The translations under genes and the position numbers were made by a program. From Geothrix sp. 21YS21S-4 (GTDB taxonomy: Bacteria > Acidobacteriota > Holophagae > Holophagales > Holophagaceae), in the NCBI RefSeq assembly GCF_030845995.1, contig NZ_CP132719.1, forward strand, positions 1,302,001 to 1,366,000: DNA of 64,000 nucleotides. The letters are read 5' to 3'. The notes below the pieces were generated by a model. That model was not told where the DNA came from. It made no database searches and was given only the letters and a program-made list of their open reading frames with translations. Below, one piece after another: positions 18,801-27,307 of this stretch (within the stretch, counting starts at the first letter, position 1; the number at the start of each line of letters is the position of its first letter).

Positions 18801-19995
18801 CCCGAGCGGCATTACCAAGGGGCGCAGCTCGACACTTGCCTGGGTCGTTCAGGGGGCGGATTCGATCACTCTGAATGGGCAGGCCATGAGCACGAGCAGC
18901 CTCGTGGTAGCTCCCGCGAGCACTCAGATCTACACTCTCGTGGTGAATAACAGTGCAGGGGCAGACAGCGCTCAGGTGACGGTCACCGTCACGGAGAGCG
19001 GAACGCTGACTTGGAAGCGGGACATCCTGTATCTGGGAACAAGAGAGGCTGCGGAGATCGATGCAGCGGGCATGCATGTCACGATGGTCGATCACTTGGG
19101 AAGTCCGCGGATTGTGACAGGGCCAACAGGGCAGGTGGAATCCCGGCAGAAGTACCTGCCGTTCGGGGAACTGTTGGATCAGAGCGGATCCAGCTACATC
19201 ACTTCCAAGGGCTACACGAACCACGAGCAGACGGATACCTCGGGATTGATCTACATGCAGGCGCGGTTCTACATGCCGTGGACGGGAAGGTTCACCAGCC
19301 CCGATCCAGCTCGGGATCAGCATTTCGAGGACACGCAGAGCTGGAACATCTATAGCTATGTGCGGAACAGTCCGATCTTGAATACCGATCCCACGGGCAT
19401 GGAGATGGCCATCAACGCGCCGGCCCAAGAGGGTGCGGATGCTGATCAATGGGGAGCGCAAAAGGCGGATAATGAAAACAAGGCAAAGATAGCTTCCGAT
19501 GGAATCGCGCATACAAACAAAGACACCTATCAAAGCAAATCTGGCGATGTTGTTACCTCAATCCTGAATGGTGATTTCAAAGGGGCAGTGAGAAATTTAC
19601 TTCAAGCTTGGGGCTTGGCAGTCAAGGACCCGGAATGGGTAGCGGGAGCCGCTTTGGCAACAGCCGCTCCATTCATGGGAGCAGAAGCGGCCGCCGCCAA
19701 GGGTGTTGGGGGTGCGGAAGCAGCAGAGGTTACGGCAGCCGCCAAAGGTGCCCCAAAACCATCACCTCAATTTGAAACTCCTACGAATCCAGCGCAACCT
19801 CCTCCTACCAGCCTTCCTGAAGGTCATTCGGTCCGAGTCATGCCGGGGACAAAACAATATCCGAATGGCTATTGGGTCCAGACGAATGCAAATGGGCAAC
19901 CGGTAAACCCAGCTACCGGGAAACCACCAGCGAATGTGACGAGACCACAAGCGAGAGCCCAGGTCCATGTTCCACTCCCCCCGAAGATTGATTAG
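12844..19995 (+). CDS. Sec-exported RHS/YD-repeat polymorphic toxin-like protein with PKD and Ig-like array
   Basis: A 2383-residue exported protein. The N-terminus ([23 protein letters not shown] from residue 5) is a Sec signal peptide; an ATG at 12856 is an alternative start. A SpvB/RHS-like N-terminal region follows, then YD repeats from about 810 to 1550 (for example [10 protein letters not shown]-type units). A PKD-like segment is at about 1570-1650, and five Ig-like repeats of 75-90 residues at about 1655-2055 (each with a xVISFxASPxxI opening). The RHS core is at about 2059-2190 ([42 protein letters not shown]). The last 190 residues are a unique tail ending HVPLPPKID, expected to be the effector domain; I cannot name its activity. 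No VgrG, PAAR or T6SS gene is in the window, so export looks Sec/WapA-like. A small gene follows after 7 bases. Confidence 0.93.
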   Translation: MRDVMKLKPSFLTFFWLCLTGLSALAQSYQTSFSDVKFDRAKGPATFSGGVEVDAASGAASLNIPFGPGIGERGLKFRPMLSMRLSPQLGISSVDENVLLSPGFDHSTDLWGVQTVDTLYQRGFGSSSISPGSLDLGTMVSHIDHKKTSYSLPGGGGGRALGQVPAGVMANLPALLGKFGFGSEVTVGYMPGSTAVALGDRTPYVEMGSSGHLIVGLRAAGTPNAMGLTDEVSDDIQEYPYTQYRWHFPRRMAVIEGDVAYEFHYVNHSYMTQHIPYLLITEKTQLYSGHYMLTRIRNRFGESIAFTYDSDGIGYTATWSTNPAVRIRVQVTDPASVPSGQPSLSRNTLLLTSATRIWISYEGLSQPVSGYFLDVSEPTQGGALFSPSSGGPDSAAALNGVNGQRANDMMSFDAAMQSVQPVKVIQQATQEEIRFGYAVAEPTTWGLVTVTPTVLSSVTFPTRAVGLVWKPYPFRMNYSPEAWGGMASSSAPGRPAYAYGVVGVFDSDGAQTRGYAHTRVTPTSNWGYYPAGQIPPDQWVDRTFYDAISNVDGSVSVHRFVGPPDQAGMMQDLAFIKTLEREVRYYLPGVDWKADLSNTDPASSTAYKWVVKDRFDVRTVGAPSGEMAYQAVPYPTRTRTWEKESQVLVTEEMGGWDSSAFGWGTIHRTSAVTSSPDLSVDYLSLAQQGLGYSPYPATQGVYRQTVKTFATSVPDWFIGRVKGEQTVTVADNTGFLMPNTPLPSAQPTAEKTFHASINRVESVALKGSDGSIVTTGFSYQGTSGLAAVQLQSATLTSPGLALSGQMGVSAYGYDSNGYLNAISQKPNAGTTLSVSQAQDELGRPTSQTDMNGKVQSFTWDAAGRLARITPPGETGTDIAYNDSDHRGITLTRGFQVTELRYNGFGELVLERRKAPDGAWTYRLYGYDPMGRKIGETVWQPGDGAGHEADWANAWLVQPVDVTVTTSDQTICKRWGLDEGNGPVCLEWQFIPGTTTVTHHNGQYVGASTQYDGRGRVTGTTDANGIPVETVYGPGTVRTVTVGAGTTDARTTRYENDAAGRLGRVTDALGQGTLYRYDGGDRLKEVRQADAAGREQVRTWTYNGLGWLTGLLQPESGSTTYSDFTVAGKPTTTNYAGRLVRMTPDWMGRPLSVTSDDGTVSQVLSYDTALGGLGKLASSQDGTVTTAFGYGGRGGRLDNLQTTVRGQAFTQTFTYDEYGQRTGGNTGHAPWSQTYHSETGLPKQLTYNGSLVADTPWGQYDPISWAIRSIRYGNQAVSSFDYGADQARLTQIVHSPASGGPLAQWVYTYDQVGNLTRESDLTTGSFDQYRYDSLNRLVEALVQSRDFGDQLQTFGYDAFGNRTSTQILAVLGWSGARGGEDSIPSTTTSPLLGAAGRDVVNVSFDPASAALVQKNQMPAATAGGALTGAVYDAQGNLIQVFKKPGDAATALTMAYDALGRVTSLGRPDGTSERYAYTAEGLRSLVEEWQGSTLVKRKYNLYNDGRQLVGQYEESLSGGVVPAGTQALAAKTSAAKSLASTTKSTAGTASIGTNPVITSPSGPITVRVGEAVWFSGSSPDGNGGSWAFGDGGTASGWSASHAYGAAGTYTAMLTTQVPTNGKCVSWGWDDQGNRVCNQYQTTWVAESTTVTITVLPNAPSIVSFTASPTTIAIGGSSTLNWNVSGASSVTLSGGGVGASGGQAVYPSSTTSYTLVATNAGGTTSATITVNVVQAPVISWFTASPGTIYQGDGSTLSWGVSNATGLTLDQGIGSVIGTNSRWVSPSGTTTYTLTATNSLNGVSVTRTAGATVTVNPRPTVPTITAFYADPATIGVGNGTTLRWNVTNSVGDVTVTLSGSSVPASGSMWVVPGTSTTYTLTATNNLDPSKSVTASAAVTVIQKPVISFSASPTSVNVGNSTTLSWSVTNSPTSVVIDNGIGNVGASGSLGVTPLSNTTYTITASNLGGTTSAQVSISVTQKPVIVSFTASPSGITKGRSSTLAWVVQGADSITLNGQAMSTSSLVVAPASTQIYTLVVNNSAGADSAQVTVTVTESGTLTWKRDILYLGTREAAEIDAAGMHVTMVDHLGSPRIVTGPTGQVESRQKYLPFGELLDQSGSSYITSKGYTNHEQTDTSGLIYMQARFYMPWTGRFTSPDPARDQHFEDTQSWNIYSYVRNSPILNTDPTGMEMAINAPAQEGADADQWGAQKADNENKAKIASDGIAHTNKDTYQSKSGDVVTSILNGDFKGAVRNLLQAWGLAVKDPEWVAGAALATAAPFMGAEAAAAKGVGGAEAAEVTAAAKGAPKPSPQFETPTNPAQPPPTSLPEGHSVRVMPGTKQYPNGYWVQTNANGQPVNPATGKPPANVTRPQARAQVHVPLPPKID
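18134..19440 (+). repeat. Direct repeat of Ig-like/RHS core, copy A (inside the intact RHS gene)
   Basis: Matches 20748-22054 at a constant offset of 2614 bases with no indels and few substitutions. It covers three and a bit Ig-like repeats and the whole RHS core up to DPTGM. Shorter parts match copies C (22972 on) and D (24643 on). Confidence 0.9.
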
Positions 19996-20002
19996 GAGTT
20001 AA

Positions 20003-20362
20003 GTGGTGTACAAACTCTCTCCCGACATTGATCTCTCATTCCTTCTCGGAATCGACCTATTGCAGGTGTGTGTTGGCAAGAATGAAGTGATTCTGAACTT
20101 TACTGACGATGTCAGGATCACGCTCTTGTCGGAATTCTTAATTAAGGAGGCCGATCAGGAACTCGTCACCTTCCATGAGACCAGTGATGGTGCGCAAGCC
20201 CTGGTCAGAATGCTGAATGATGAGATTGAGCACGCTAAGGCTACCAAGGAGGGAGGGCTTCTGATTGCCTTCCGTTCTGGAACAACCCTAGGGATTCCAG
20301 ACACGAGCGAAGTATACGAGTCATTCTGGATCTCAAAAGGAGAACGGCAAATCATTGTTTAA
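20003..20362 (+). CDS. Candidate immunity protein for the intact RHS tail (module 1)
   Basis: A 119-residue acidic soluble protein with no signal peptide or membrane segment, rich in beta-type residues (LSFLLGIDLLQVCVG, EVILNFTDDVRITLL). It begins 7 bases after the RHS stop with AGGAG upstream; GTG at 20003 or the adjacent GTG at 20006 (better spaced) is the start. The position directly after the variable RHS tail is where immunity genes occur in polymorphic-toxin loci. Its soluble nature would suit a cytoplasmic target such as a nuclease-type tail. I do not recognise the family with confidence. Confidence 0.65.
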   Translation: MVYKLSPDIDLSFLLGIDLLQVCVGKNEVILNFTDDVRITLLSEFLIKEADQELVTFHETSDGAQALVRMLNDEIEHAKATKEGGLLIAFRSGTTLGIPDTSEVYESFWISKGERQIIV

Positions 20363-20547
20363 CGCGGCATGTGAGGTTGCGATTCTGGGAATTATTAACT
20401 GATTCAGTCTCCTAGTAATACACCAGGGAAAGTGTTAATCAATCAAGAGGCCTCACTGCCCTCGTAAAAAATAGGTATTTTAACCAAATAACCACGGGCT
20501 ATTGAATCTGTTGTGTAATTTTAAAAATTTTACCAAGTGGAACAACG

Positions 20548-20643
20548 ATGGATGAATTGGAGACAGAATTTGAACCTTCAAGAATGGTAATAATAGAGAC
20601 AATAGAGACGCAACCAGAAAAAGCTCCAATCATAGTAAAATGA
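20548..20643 (+). CDS. Possible 31-residue ORF between modules 1 and 2
   Basis: An ATG-to-TGA frame of 31 codons encoding an acidic peptide (MDELETEFEPSRMVIIETIE...). A weak GGAAC lies upstream. Composition is AT-rich like the module tails. It may be chance or the remnant of a displaced tail. The rest of 20363-20734 is AT-rich with no other gene. Confidence 0.25.
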   Translation: MDELETEFEPSRMVIIETIETQPEKAPIIVK

Positions 20644-20734
20644 GATCCCATAGATCACAATTTTGTTCTTATAGTCTCTCGGTTTTGGGAGATTTCGATG
20701 TGAATCTGGGCAAAGCTTTTCGGTATATGGGGAA

Positions 20735-22645
20735 ATGCATTCCCTTTCCCTCGATCAGGGGATCGGAAGCGTGATCGGAACGAACAGTAGGTGGGTGAGT
20801 CCGAGTGGAACGACGACCTACACGCTGACGGCGACGAACAGCCTGAACGGGGTGAGCGTCACCCGAACTGCCGGCGCCACGGTGACGGTGAATCCGAGGC
20901 CGACGGTGCCGACGATCACGGCGTTCTATGCGGATCCCGCGATCATCGGCGTTGGAAATGGAACCACGCTGAGATGGAATGTCACCAACAGTGTGGGAGA
21001 TGTGACGGTGACGCTGTCGGGAAGCAGCGTGCCCGCCAGCGGCTCGATGTGGGTCGTGCCCGGAACAAGCACCACTTATACGCTGACGGCAACGAACAAT
21101 CTGGACCCGAGCAAGTCGGTGACCGCAAGCGCAGCGGTGACGGTGATCCAGAAGCCGGTTATTTCGTTCAGTGCGAGTCCGACGAGCGTGAATGTGGGGA
21201 ACAGTACGACGCTGAGCTGGAGCATCACCAATAATCCGACCTCGGTAACGATCGACAATGGGATCGGAGGGGTGGGGGCATCCGGATCGTTGGCCGTGAC
21301 GCCGCTGTCGAATACGACCTACACGATCACGGCGAGCAACCTGGGAGGCACGACCAGTGCCCAGGTGAGCATCTCCGTGACGCAGAAACCCGTGATCGTG
21401 AGCTTCACGGCCAGCCCGAGCGGCATTACCAAGGGGCGCAGCTCGACACTTGCCTGGGTCGTTCAGGGGGCGGATTCGATCACTCTGAATGGGCAGGCCA
21501 TGAGCACGAGCAGCCTCGTGGTAGCTCCCGCGAGCACTCAGATCTACACTCTCGTGGTGAATAACAGTGCAGGGGCAGACAGCGCTCAGGTGACGGTCAC
21601 CGTCACGGAGAGCGGAACGCTGACCTGGAAGCGGGACATCCTGTATCTGGGAACGAGGGAGGCCGCGGAGATCGATGCGACCGGCATGCACGTGACAATG
21701 GTCGATCATCTTGGGAGCCCGAGGATCGTGACCGGACCGACGGGGCAGGTGGAATCCCGGCAGAAATACTTGCCCTTCGGAGAACTGCTCGACCAGAGCG
21801 GATCGACCTACATCAGCTCGAAGGGCTATACGAATCACGAGCAGACGGATACCTCGGGATTGATCTACATGCAGGCGCGGTTCTACATGCCGTGGATGGG
21901 GAGGTTCGCCAGTCCCGATCCGGCAAGGGACCAGCATTTCGAGGACACGCAGAGCTGGAATATCTATAGCTACCTGCGGAACAAGCCGATCATGAGCACC
22001 GATCCCACGGGCATGGAAGAGGCCATCAATGCGCACGCCCGAAAGGGTGCGGATAATGATGAAAGAGGGTTACAGGACGACGATACTCATAAGAAAAGAA
22101 AGAAAGCTGAGGTTGATAAGGGGCGGCCAAAAAGTACCAATGATGGTGCGCCTAAACCAGCCCCCGGAATAATTCCGCCAGGAGGGAAAGCACCCTCATT
22201 AACCCCAGTTACTCCTTCGGAAGACAAATCAGCAAAGCCGCAAGCACCAGTAAAGCCAAAAACCCCAGAAAAAGAGTCTGGAGGAATTCATGCTGGCGTA
22301 TTCGGTTTTGGAGGAGTTGAAGCTGACGGGGCTGTGGCGGGATTTTTTCATGGAGCGATACATGAAATCGACACAGCTGAAGGGCATAGCACAGGCCTAT
22401 TGACAGAGGCGTGGGGCGGCGGTGAAGTGGCGGTTCTAGGTGGTGGCAAGATCACTACTGTTGAAAATGTAAAAAGTGGAGGAGTCTTGAGTGGAGGGTT
22501 TGTTTTTGGAGGTGCTAGCCTAAGTGCCGGGCCGCTCGCAGGTACTCAGCTTGGGATAGTGAGTGGGCCTGGTTGGATAGGAGTTTATTGGGAGGGGCAT
22601 GCCGGACCTGGCGCTGTGGGGGGTGGAGGGTACATTAGATGGTAA
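20735..22645 (+). CDS. Displaced RHS C-terminal module 2 (Ig-like repeats, core and distinct Gly-rich tail)
   Basis: A 636-residue open frame lacking signal peptide and YD repeats. It starts at an ATG (20735) with only a weak GGGGA upstream and enters the RHS sequence in the middle of an Ig-like repeat. Residues 5-435 match the intact protein nearly exactly (copy B of the repeat). After DPTGM the tail diverges: a linker (EEAINAHARKGADNDERG, shared with modules 3 and 4), a Lys/Pro-rich stretch, then about 110 Gly-rich residues (HAGVFGFGGVEADGA ... AVGGGGYIRW). It could be a silent tip that replaces the module 1 tail by recombination, or could be translated alone. The toxin activity is unknown. 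Confidence 0.75.
   Translation: MHSLSLDQGIGSVIGTNSRWVSPSGTTTYTLTATNSLNGVSVTRTAGATVTVNPRPTVPTITAFYADPAIIGVGNGTTLRWNVTNSVGDVTVTLSGSSVPASGSMWVVPGTSTTYTLTATNNLDPSKSVTASAAVTVIQKPVISFSASPTSVNVGNSTTLSWSITNNPTSVTIDNGIGGVGASGSLAVTPLSNTTYTITASNLGGTTSAQVSISVTQKPVIVSFTASPSGITKGRSSTLAWVVQGADSITLNGQAMSTSSLVVAPASTQIYTLVVNNSAGADSAQVTVTVTESGTLTWKRDILYLGTREAAEIDATGMHVTMVDHLGSPRIVTGPTGQVESRQKYLPFGELLDQSGSTYISSKGYTNHEQTDTSGLIYMQARFYMPWMGRFASPDPARDQHFEDTQSWNIYSYLRNKPIMSTDPTGMEEAINAHARKGADNDERGLQDDDTHKKRKKAEVDKGRPKSTNDGAPKPAPGIIPPGGKAPSLTPVTPSEDKSAKPQAPVKPKTPEKESGGIHAGVFGFGGVEADGAVAGFFHGAIHEIDTAEGHSTGLLTEAWGGGEVAVLGGGKITTVENVKSGGVLSGGFVFGGASLSAGPLAGTQLGIVSGPGWIGVYWEGHAGPGAVGGGGYIRW
20748..22054 (+). repeat. Direct repeat of Ig-like/RHS core, copy B
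   Basis: Second copy of 18134-19440, collinear without gaps. The left edge is abrupt at CCCTCGA(T/C)CAGGGG; the right edge is just after DPTGM, where the tails diverge. Confidence 0.9.
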
Positions 22646-22872
22646 TCGGGACGGTAATGGAGTCACCTTCAAGGAGTGGGTATCCGGGGATGCCACTCAT
22701 CCTTATTTATGTATGTTTAAGTTTATTTGTGGTGATTAGGTGTGTACTGCAGGTTTACAAGATTCGACGGGGAACCGTACTTTGGGAAGATGCTCGTCGC
22801 TATATCTTAATTGGAAGTGTTGCGCTACTTTTGTTTTTTATAGCTCTATGGTCAATTTGGGTTCATCGTTAG
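22639..22872 (+). CDS. Candidate immunity protein for module 2, two membrane segments
   Basis: A 77-residue protein overlapping the end of module 2 by 7 bases. It has hydrophobic helices at about residues 18-37 (MPLILIYVCLSLFVVIRCVL) and 53-74, with a basic loop between. A membrane immunity protein would suit a tail that acts on membranes or in the periplasm. No family is recognised. Confidence 0.55.
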   Translation: MVIGTVMESPSRSGYPGMPLILIYVCLSLFVVIRCVLQVYKIRRGTVLWEDARRYILIGSVALLLFFIALWSIWVHR

Positions 22873-22953
22873 CTCTATAGTCGTCAATCTTAAGTGCAAA
22901 TTTTTATTATTTTACGAAATCTTCCCCTGATCTTATCTGGATGCTAAAAAGAT

Positions 22954-23970
22954 GTGAGAGACTCAAATAAGGGCACGCTGACCTGGAAGCGGGACATCCT
23001 GTATCTGGGAACGAGGGAGGCCGCGGAGATCGATGCAGCTGGCATGCACGTGACAATGGTCGATCATCTCGGGAGCCCGAGGATCGTGACCGGACCGACG
23101 GGGCAGGTAGAATCCCGGCAGAAGTATCTGCCGTTCGGGGAACTGTTGGATCAGAGCGGATCCAGCTACATCATTTCCAAGGGCTACACGAACCACGAGC
23201 AGACGGATACTTCGGGATTGATCTACATGCAGGCGCGGTTCTACATGCCGTGGATGGGACGGTTCACGTCCCCCGATCCCGCCAGAGACCAGCACTTCGA
23301 GGACACGCAGAGCTGGAACATCTATAGCTACGTGCGGAACAAGCCGATCATGAGCACCGATCCCACGGGCATGGAAGAGGCCATCAATGCGCACGCCCGA
23401 AAGGGTGCTGATAATGATGAAAGAGGATTACAGGACGACGATACCCAAAAGAAAAGAAAGAAGGCTGAGGTTGATAGGGGACGGCCAAAAAATACCAATG
23501 ATGGAGAGCCTAAACCAGGGACAAAGATGATCCCTGCAGGAGGCATTGCTCCATCATTAACTCCCGGTAGTTTCCAGCCACTTATGCCTGCTACAACTCA
23601 ATCTGTCTCAAATGATTCTGCCTCGACAAATGCAGCAACAATTTCAACTGCTATAAAAGCGACATCTCATACTTTAAAAATTGTGGCATCGATGGGAGAT
23701 GGGCCAGTCGCAAAAGCTGCTGGATCCGCCGGTAAAGTGGCACCAATTGCTAGCATTTTGGGAGACATTAATAGTGCTAATGCGGGGAATATGACCAAAG
23801 CTCAGGTGGCAACAAATGCTGGAATAACAGCGATTCTATATGGTCTTGGAAAAGCCGCAGGGGCTGAAGTTGCTAGTTTTGCGGGTCTTATAGTTAGTGA
23901 AATTAAATGGGCAAACCAACAGATAGAGGATTTTGCAAAAACTTTTCCCACTCAATTTACTCCGAGGTAG
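22954..23970 (+). CDS. Displaced RHS C-terminal module 3 (core and distinct tail)
   Basis: A 338-residue frame from a GTG at 22954. The RHS core matches from residue 7 ([20 protein letters not shown]) to DPTGMEEA, with no Ig-like repeats in front. The linker after the core matches module 2 to about 23517. The last 140 residues differ: Ser/Thr-rich, then hydrophobic Ala/Gly-rich segments (NAGITAILYGLGKAAGAEVASFAGLI) and an end KTFPTQFTPR. The hydrophobic tail together with a multi-membrane-segment neighbour suggests, by inference only, a membrane-active toxin. No signal peptide, so it is probably silent unless recombined onto the main gene. Confidence 0.7.
   Translation: MRDSNKGTLTWKRDILYLGTREAAEIDAAGMHVTMVDHLGSPRIVTGPTGQVESRQKYLPFGELLDQSGSSYIISKGYTNHEQTDTSGLIYMQARFYMPWMGRFTSPDPARDQHFEDTQSWNIYSYVRNKPIMSTDPTGMEEAINAHARKGADNDERGLQDDDTQKKRKKAEVDRGRPKNTNDGEPKPGTKMIPAGGIAPSLTPGSFQPLMPATTQSVSNDSASTNAATISTAIKATSHTLKIVASMGDGPVAKAAGSAGKVAPIASILGDINSANAGNMTKAQVATNAGITAILYGLGKAAGAEVASFAGLIVSEIKWANQQIEDFAKTFPTQFTPR
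22972..23517 (+). repeat. Direct repeat of RHS core, copy C
   Basis: Matches module 2 at offset 1358 from 21614 on. Unlike the module 1/2 match it continues past DPTGM through the shared linker before diverging. Confidence 0.85.
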
Positions 23971-24017
23971 TGATAAATATTTAAATTTATTTCATAAATT
24001 CAAAAGGTGTTGACAGT

Positions 24018-24488
24018 ATGGCGACAATTAATTCCTCTCCTCCTATCTGCTCCCCCTCGGAAGGTATTCCTCCTCATAAGACCACTATTATAGCAATTAT
24101 TAGATGTATTGGTATATTTTGCTTGATGTATTTATGCCTATTGGTATTTATCTATATATGTATGTATATTACTGATTGGCGATCGACTAACGTTAATATG
24201 CCTGTAATTCTTCTTTCGGCAATTACGGCTAAATTTGATTTCAATAAAAAATATTCAAGACTCTTCTCCATTTCGGAGTTTAAAAAAATATTTATATCTA
24301 CTTTTGTTTTTGATTGTGGACTTCAGTATATTCTCTTGATGATTGGAACGGGCTGGGATTTTTCAAGAATTAATTTGGGAATTTATGAGATATTAACTAT
24401 ATGCTTTTCGCATGCTTTTATAATTTTTATTGGCTTTTTTCCATGGTCTCGTTTAGACGTAAAAAGAGATTCTGAAAAAACTAAATAA
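24018..24488 (+). CDS. Candidate immunity protein for module 3, multi-pass membrane protein
   Basis: A 156-residue protein, very AT-rich, with AAAAGGTG before the ATG. About four hydrophobic segments are seen (near 24-50, 60-70, 92-112 and 123-143) with basic connecting loops and C-terminus. It lies 47 bases after module 3. Immunity proteins against pore-forming toxins are often of this type. No family is recognised. Confidence 0.6.
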   Translation: MATINSSPPICSPSEGIPPHKTTIIAIIRCIGIFCLMYLCLLVFIYICMYITDWRSTNVNMPVILLSAITAKFDFNKKYSRLFSISEFKKIFISTFVFDCGLQYILLMIGTGWDFSRINLGIYEILTICFSHAFIIFIGFFPWSRLDVKRDSEKTK

Positions 24489-24592
24489 TTTAATGGCAAA
24501 TAAATCATTGTGGATAGATTAAATCTCTCGCGTCTGATTTTTGACAATCGATTTTCCTGCTTTTATTTGATTTCAGAAATCTCGACTTCTTT

Positions 24593-25552
24593 GATGATGG
24601 AGGGAGGGCGAGCGGATAGAACGCCAGTCACCCTACGGTACCGCGGAGATCGATAGCCGCAGGCATGCATATTACGATGGTGTGTCACTTGGGAAGGCCG
24701 AGGACGTGATAGGGCCAACAGGTTAGGTGGAGTCGAGGCAGAAGTATCTGCCCATTTGGGGAACTGCTGGATCAGAGCAATTCCAGCTACATCAGCTCGA
24801 AGGGCTACACGAACCACGAGCAGACGGATACCTCGGGATTGATCTACATGCAGGCGCGGTTCTACATGCCGTGGATGGGAAGGTTCACCAGCCCCGATCC
24901 AGCTCGGGATCAGCATTTCGAGGACACGCAGAGCTGGAATATCTATAGCTACGTGCGGAATAAGCCGATCATGAGTACCGATCCCACGGGCATGGAAGAG
25001 GCCATCAATGCGCACGCCCGAAAGGGTGCGGATAATGATGAAAGGGGATTACAGGACGACGATACTCAAAAGAAAAGAAAGGAAACTGAAAGGACCCGGA
25101 CAAATACGGCGGTCGCCGGAAGTGTTGGAGCAGTTGCAACTCGAAGTTTGGTAGCCCAATTTGGTTCATGGCTGATGGGAGCGCTTAACACTGCTGGAAC
25201 GGCAGTAGTCCCTTATGTAGCCGCATTACTTATGGTATCCGATGCATCGCCGGCGGCATTGGCCCAACAGAAGGCAAAGGAAGCCAATGCGGATGCGGCA
25301 AAGAAAGGTGACACGAAAGAGGGCAGTGATGAGACAGGAAAAACAACGAAGGAAATAAAAGAACGAAAAACTCCAGGAAGAGATGGCGGTAAGTCTGAGC
25401 ATATTATTGAGAAAGAAGATGGGCAGACAATTTCGAAAACACACCGGGTAACAAAGGATGGCGAGATTGTTCATCAGCACCAGGATCATGTAGGCAAAAG
25501 TGGCACTATTCGCCGGTTTCCTGATGAGTGGACTGGGACCAAAACCAAGTAA
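24593..25552 (+). pseudogene. Displaced, decayed RHS C-terminal module 4 with nuclease-like tail
   Basis: The first 50 bases (24593-24645) match the PKD segment of the intact gene (about 17600-17655) and then jump, at the shared CGCGG, straight to the RHS core (19050 on). The core copy has a TAG (24725-24727), a one-base insertion near 24750 and several substitutions, so it is broken upstream. From about 24750 the frame is open to 25552 and reads [16 protein letters not shown] through DPTGMEEA and the shared linker. The tail has an Ala-rich hydrophobic segment and a His/Lys-rich end (GEIVHQHQDHVGKSG, RRFPDEWTG) that looks nuclease-like, though I cannot name a family. Confidence 0.75.
24643..25075 (+). 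repeat. Direct repeat of RHS core, copy D (degenerate)
   Basis: Matches the core copies with frameshift and stop mutations in its first 110 bases, then closely from about 24780 through the shared linker. Confidence 0.8.
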
Positions 25553-25569
25553 GGAGAGAGGAGTGAATC

Positions 25570-26028
25570 ATGCTGACAGAACAATTATCTAACGCTCTCT
25601 ACACATTAGTTGATCCATCTATAGTTATTGGTAATAACGCCAAAACGTTAATTGAGGCCATACTTGTCGTTGAAGACAACCAATTAACTAAAGATATATT
25701 GAATTATTTGCTCGAAATGCATAAAAAACCTTTTATATCAGTAGTGGAAGTCAATAAATTGAGAGCCATGCTCTTTTTTACCTCGTACCCTTTGTTTGAT
25801 ACTCCGCGCTTAATTAAATTGGGGTTTTCTTTGATGGCATCCAAAATTGATACTAAAGCTGTGATGGAAAGGTTGGCTGAAATTGGAGAAGTGGAAAGGC
25901 GAGCGCTCCCCGAAAACGTACAGAACCTTCTCCAAGAGATCGGCTTCATTGTTGAAGATGCATCCGAAGGCTTTGGGGATATTGAAATTCCTGCAACATT
26001 TGCTATTGATATAATTGCTACATTTTAG
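25570..26028 (+). CDS. Candidate immunity protein for module 4
   Basis: A 152-residue soluble, mostly helical protein (many Leu/Ile/Glu) with no signal peptide. A strong ribosome site (AAGGAGAGAGGAG) precedes the ATG, and it lies 17 bases after module 4. The intact frame and strong site contrast with the decayed module 4 core, as expected if immunity is kept after the toxin tip is displaced. No family is recognised. Confidence 0.6.
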   Translation: MLTEQLSNALYTLVDPSIVIGNNAKTLIEAILVVEDNQLTKDILNYLLEMHKKPFISVVEVNKLRAMLFFTSYPLFDTPRLIKLGFSLMASKIDTKAVMERLAEIGEVERRALPENVQNLLQEIGFIVEDASEGFGDIEIPATFAIDIIATF

Positions 26029-26189
26029 GCTGTTGAAGCTTGAGAAGAAGGAGCGAATCTCTTTTGTGATTTCTCGTAATCACCCCTCATGCACATGTCT
26101 TTCACGAGGATTGCGGCGAGGTACCCCATGGCAATGACTGTAATGACCCAGTGAAAAGCTGCTCAGGGGATACTCCAAAGGAGACCCCC

Positions 26190-26504
26190 ATGAGTGGAGC
26201 CATGGAAGACGAGATCAAACGATGGACGGCACGCCGGAAGGCGGCATTGGTGCTGGAGATCATCCAGGGGAAGACGACGGTGGCGGAAGCCAGCCGGGCC
26301 TTCGACCTTCCCCCCTCGGAGATCGAGGGATGGATGGAGGATGGCAAACGCGGCATGGAGAACGCGCTGCGGACGAAGCCCCTGGAGGTGAAGGAGCAGT
26401 ACGAGCGTCAGCTCAAGGATCTCCAGGAGGCTTATGGTGAGGCGATGCTGGAGCTGCGCGCCCGAAAAAAAGCGGCGTCCCTGCTGGGCGAGGACGAGAA
26501 GTGA
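26190..26504 (+). CDS. IS-A transposase OrfA
   Basis: A 104-residue helix-turn-helix DNA-binding subunit (KRWTARRKAALVLEIIQGK, then VAEASRAFDLPPSEIEGWM) with a C-terminal leucine-rich helix. AAAGGAG precedes the ATG. A run of seven A residues (26465-26471, read A AAA AAA) lies just before the overlap with orfB, which is in the -1 frame. This is the classic arrangement for programmed frameshifting to an OrfAB fusion transposase. Confidence 0.88.
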   Translation: MSGAMEDEIKRWTARRKAALVLEIIQGKTTVAEASRAFDLPPSEIEGWMEDGKRGMENALRTKPLEVKEQYERQLKDLQEAYGEAMLELRARKKAASLLGEDEK

Positions 26505-27307
26505 TCGCCGCGGTCCGGCAGGGACTGAAGGACGAGGGGGTCACCATCCCTCTCAGCCGCTTTTGTGAATGGTTCGAGGTGCCGAGGCGGACGATGTACT
26601 ACCGCTCCCGAAAGAAGCCGCCCGTTCTCCAGGACCGCTTCGTCCGGCCTATCAAGGCGCTCATCGAGCAGGAGCCTTCCTATGGCTATCGCACGGTGGC
26701 CCACCTCCTCGGTTTCAACAAGAACACCGTCCAGCGGGTGTTCCAGCAGATGGGCTGGCAGGTCCGCAAGCGGCCGACGGGCTTCCGTCCCCGCGTGGAG
26801 GTCAAGCCCTCCATTGCCGCCGCGCCGGACCAGCGTTGGGCCACGGATCTCTGCCGGATCTGGACCGGACGGGACGGATGGGCCGTCCTCGCCCTCGTCA
26901 TCGACTGTTGCACCCGCGAACTGCTTGGCTGGCACCTCTCCCGATCCGGCAAGTCCAGGACCGCCGAGGCTGCCCTGGAGCAGGCCCTCATCACCCGCTA
27001 CGGCACCCTGGGCCGCGTGGCCGAACCTTTCCTCCTTCGCTCGGACAATGGCCTCGTATTCACCTCTCGCAGCTACACCGCCCTCGTCCGCAGCTACGGC
27101 CTCCGCCAGGAATTCATCACACCCCATACCCCCGAGCAGAATGGCCTCTGCGAACGGGTCATCCGCACCCTCAAGGAGCAATGCGTCCACCACCACCGCT
27201 TTGAAACCCTCCAGCACGCCTCCCGTGTCGTCGGCGACTGGATCTGACGTGCCCCCGAGAAGTAGGTCCAGCGAGAATGAGCTTGCCCCCGTCCAAAGGA
27301 GGACAAG

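Noticed and set aside
17812-19000. Repeated short units that might suggest a CRISPR or satellite array
   Set aside because: The units are 75-90 codons long, in frame and diverged, encoding Ig-like domains; there are no identical repeats with unique spacers. No CRISPR array or cas gene is in the window.
12700-19533. Long minus-strand open frames opposite the RHS gene (714 and 980 residues)
   Set aside because: They are Arg/His/Pro-rich mirror frames of a GC-rich coding strand with no domains; the plus strand has the signal peptide, YD repeats and RHS core.
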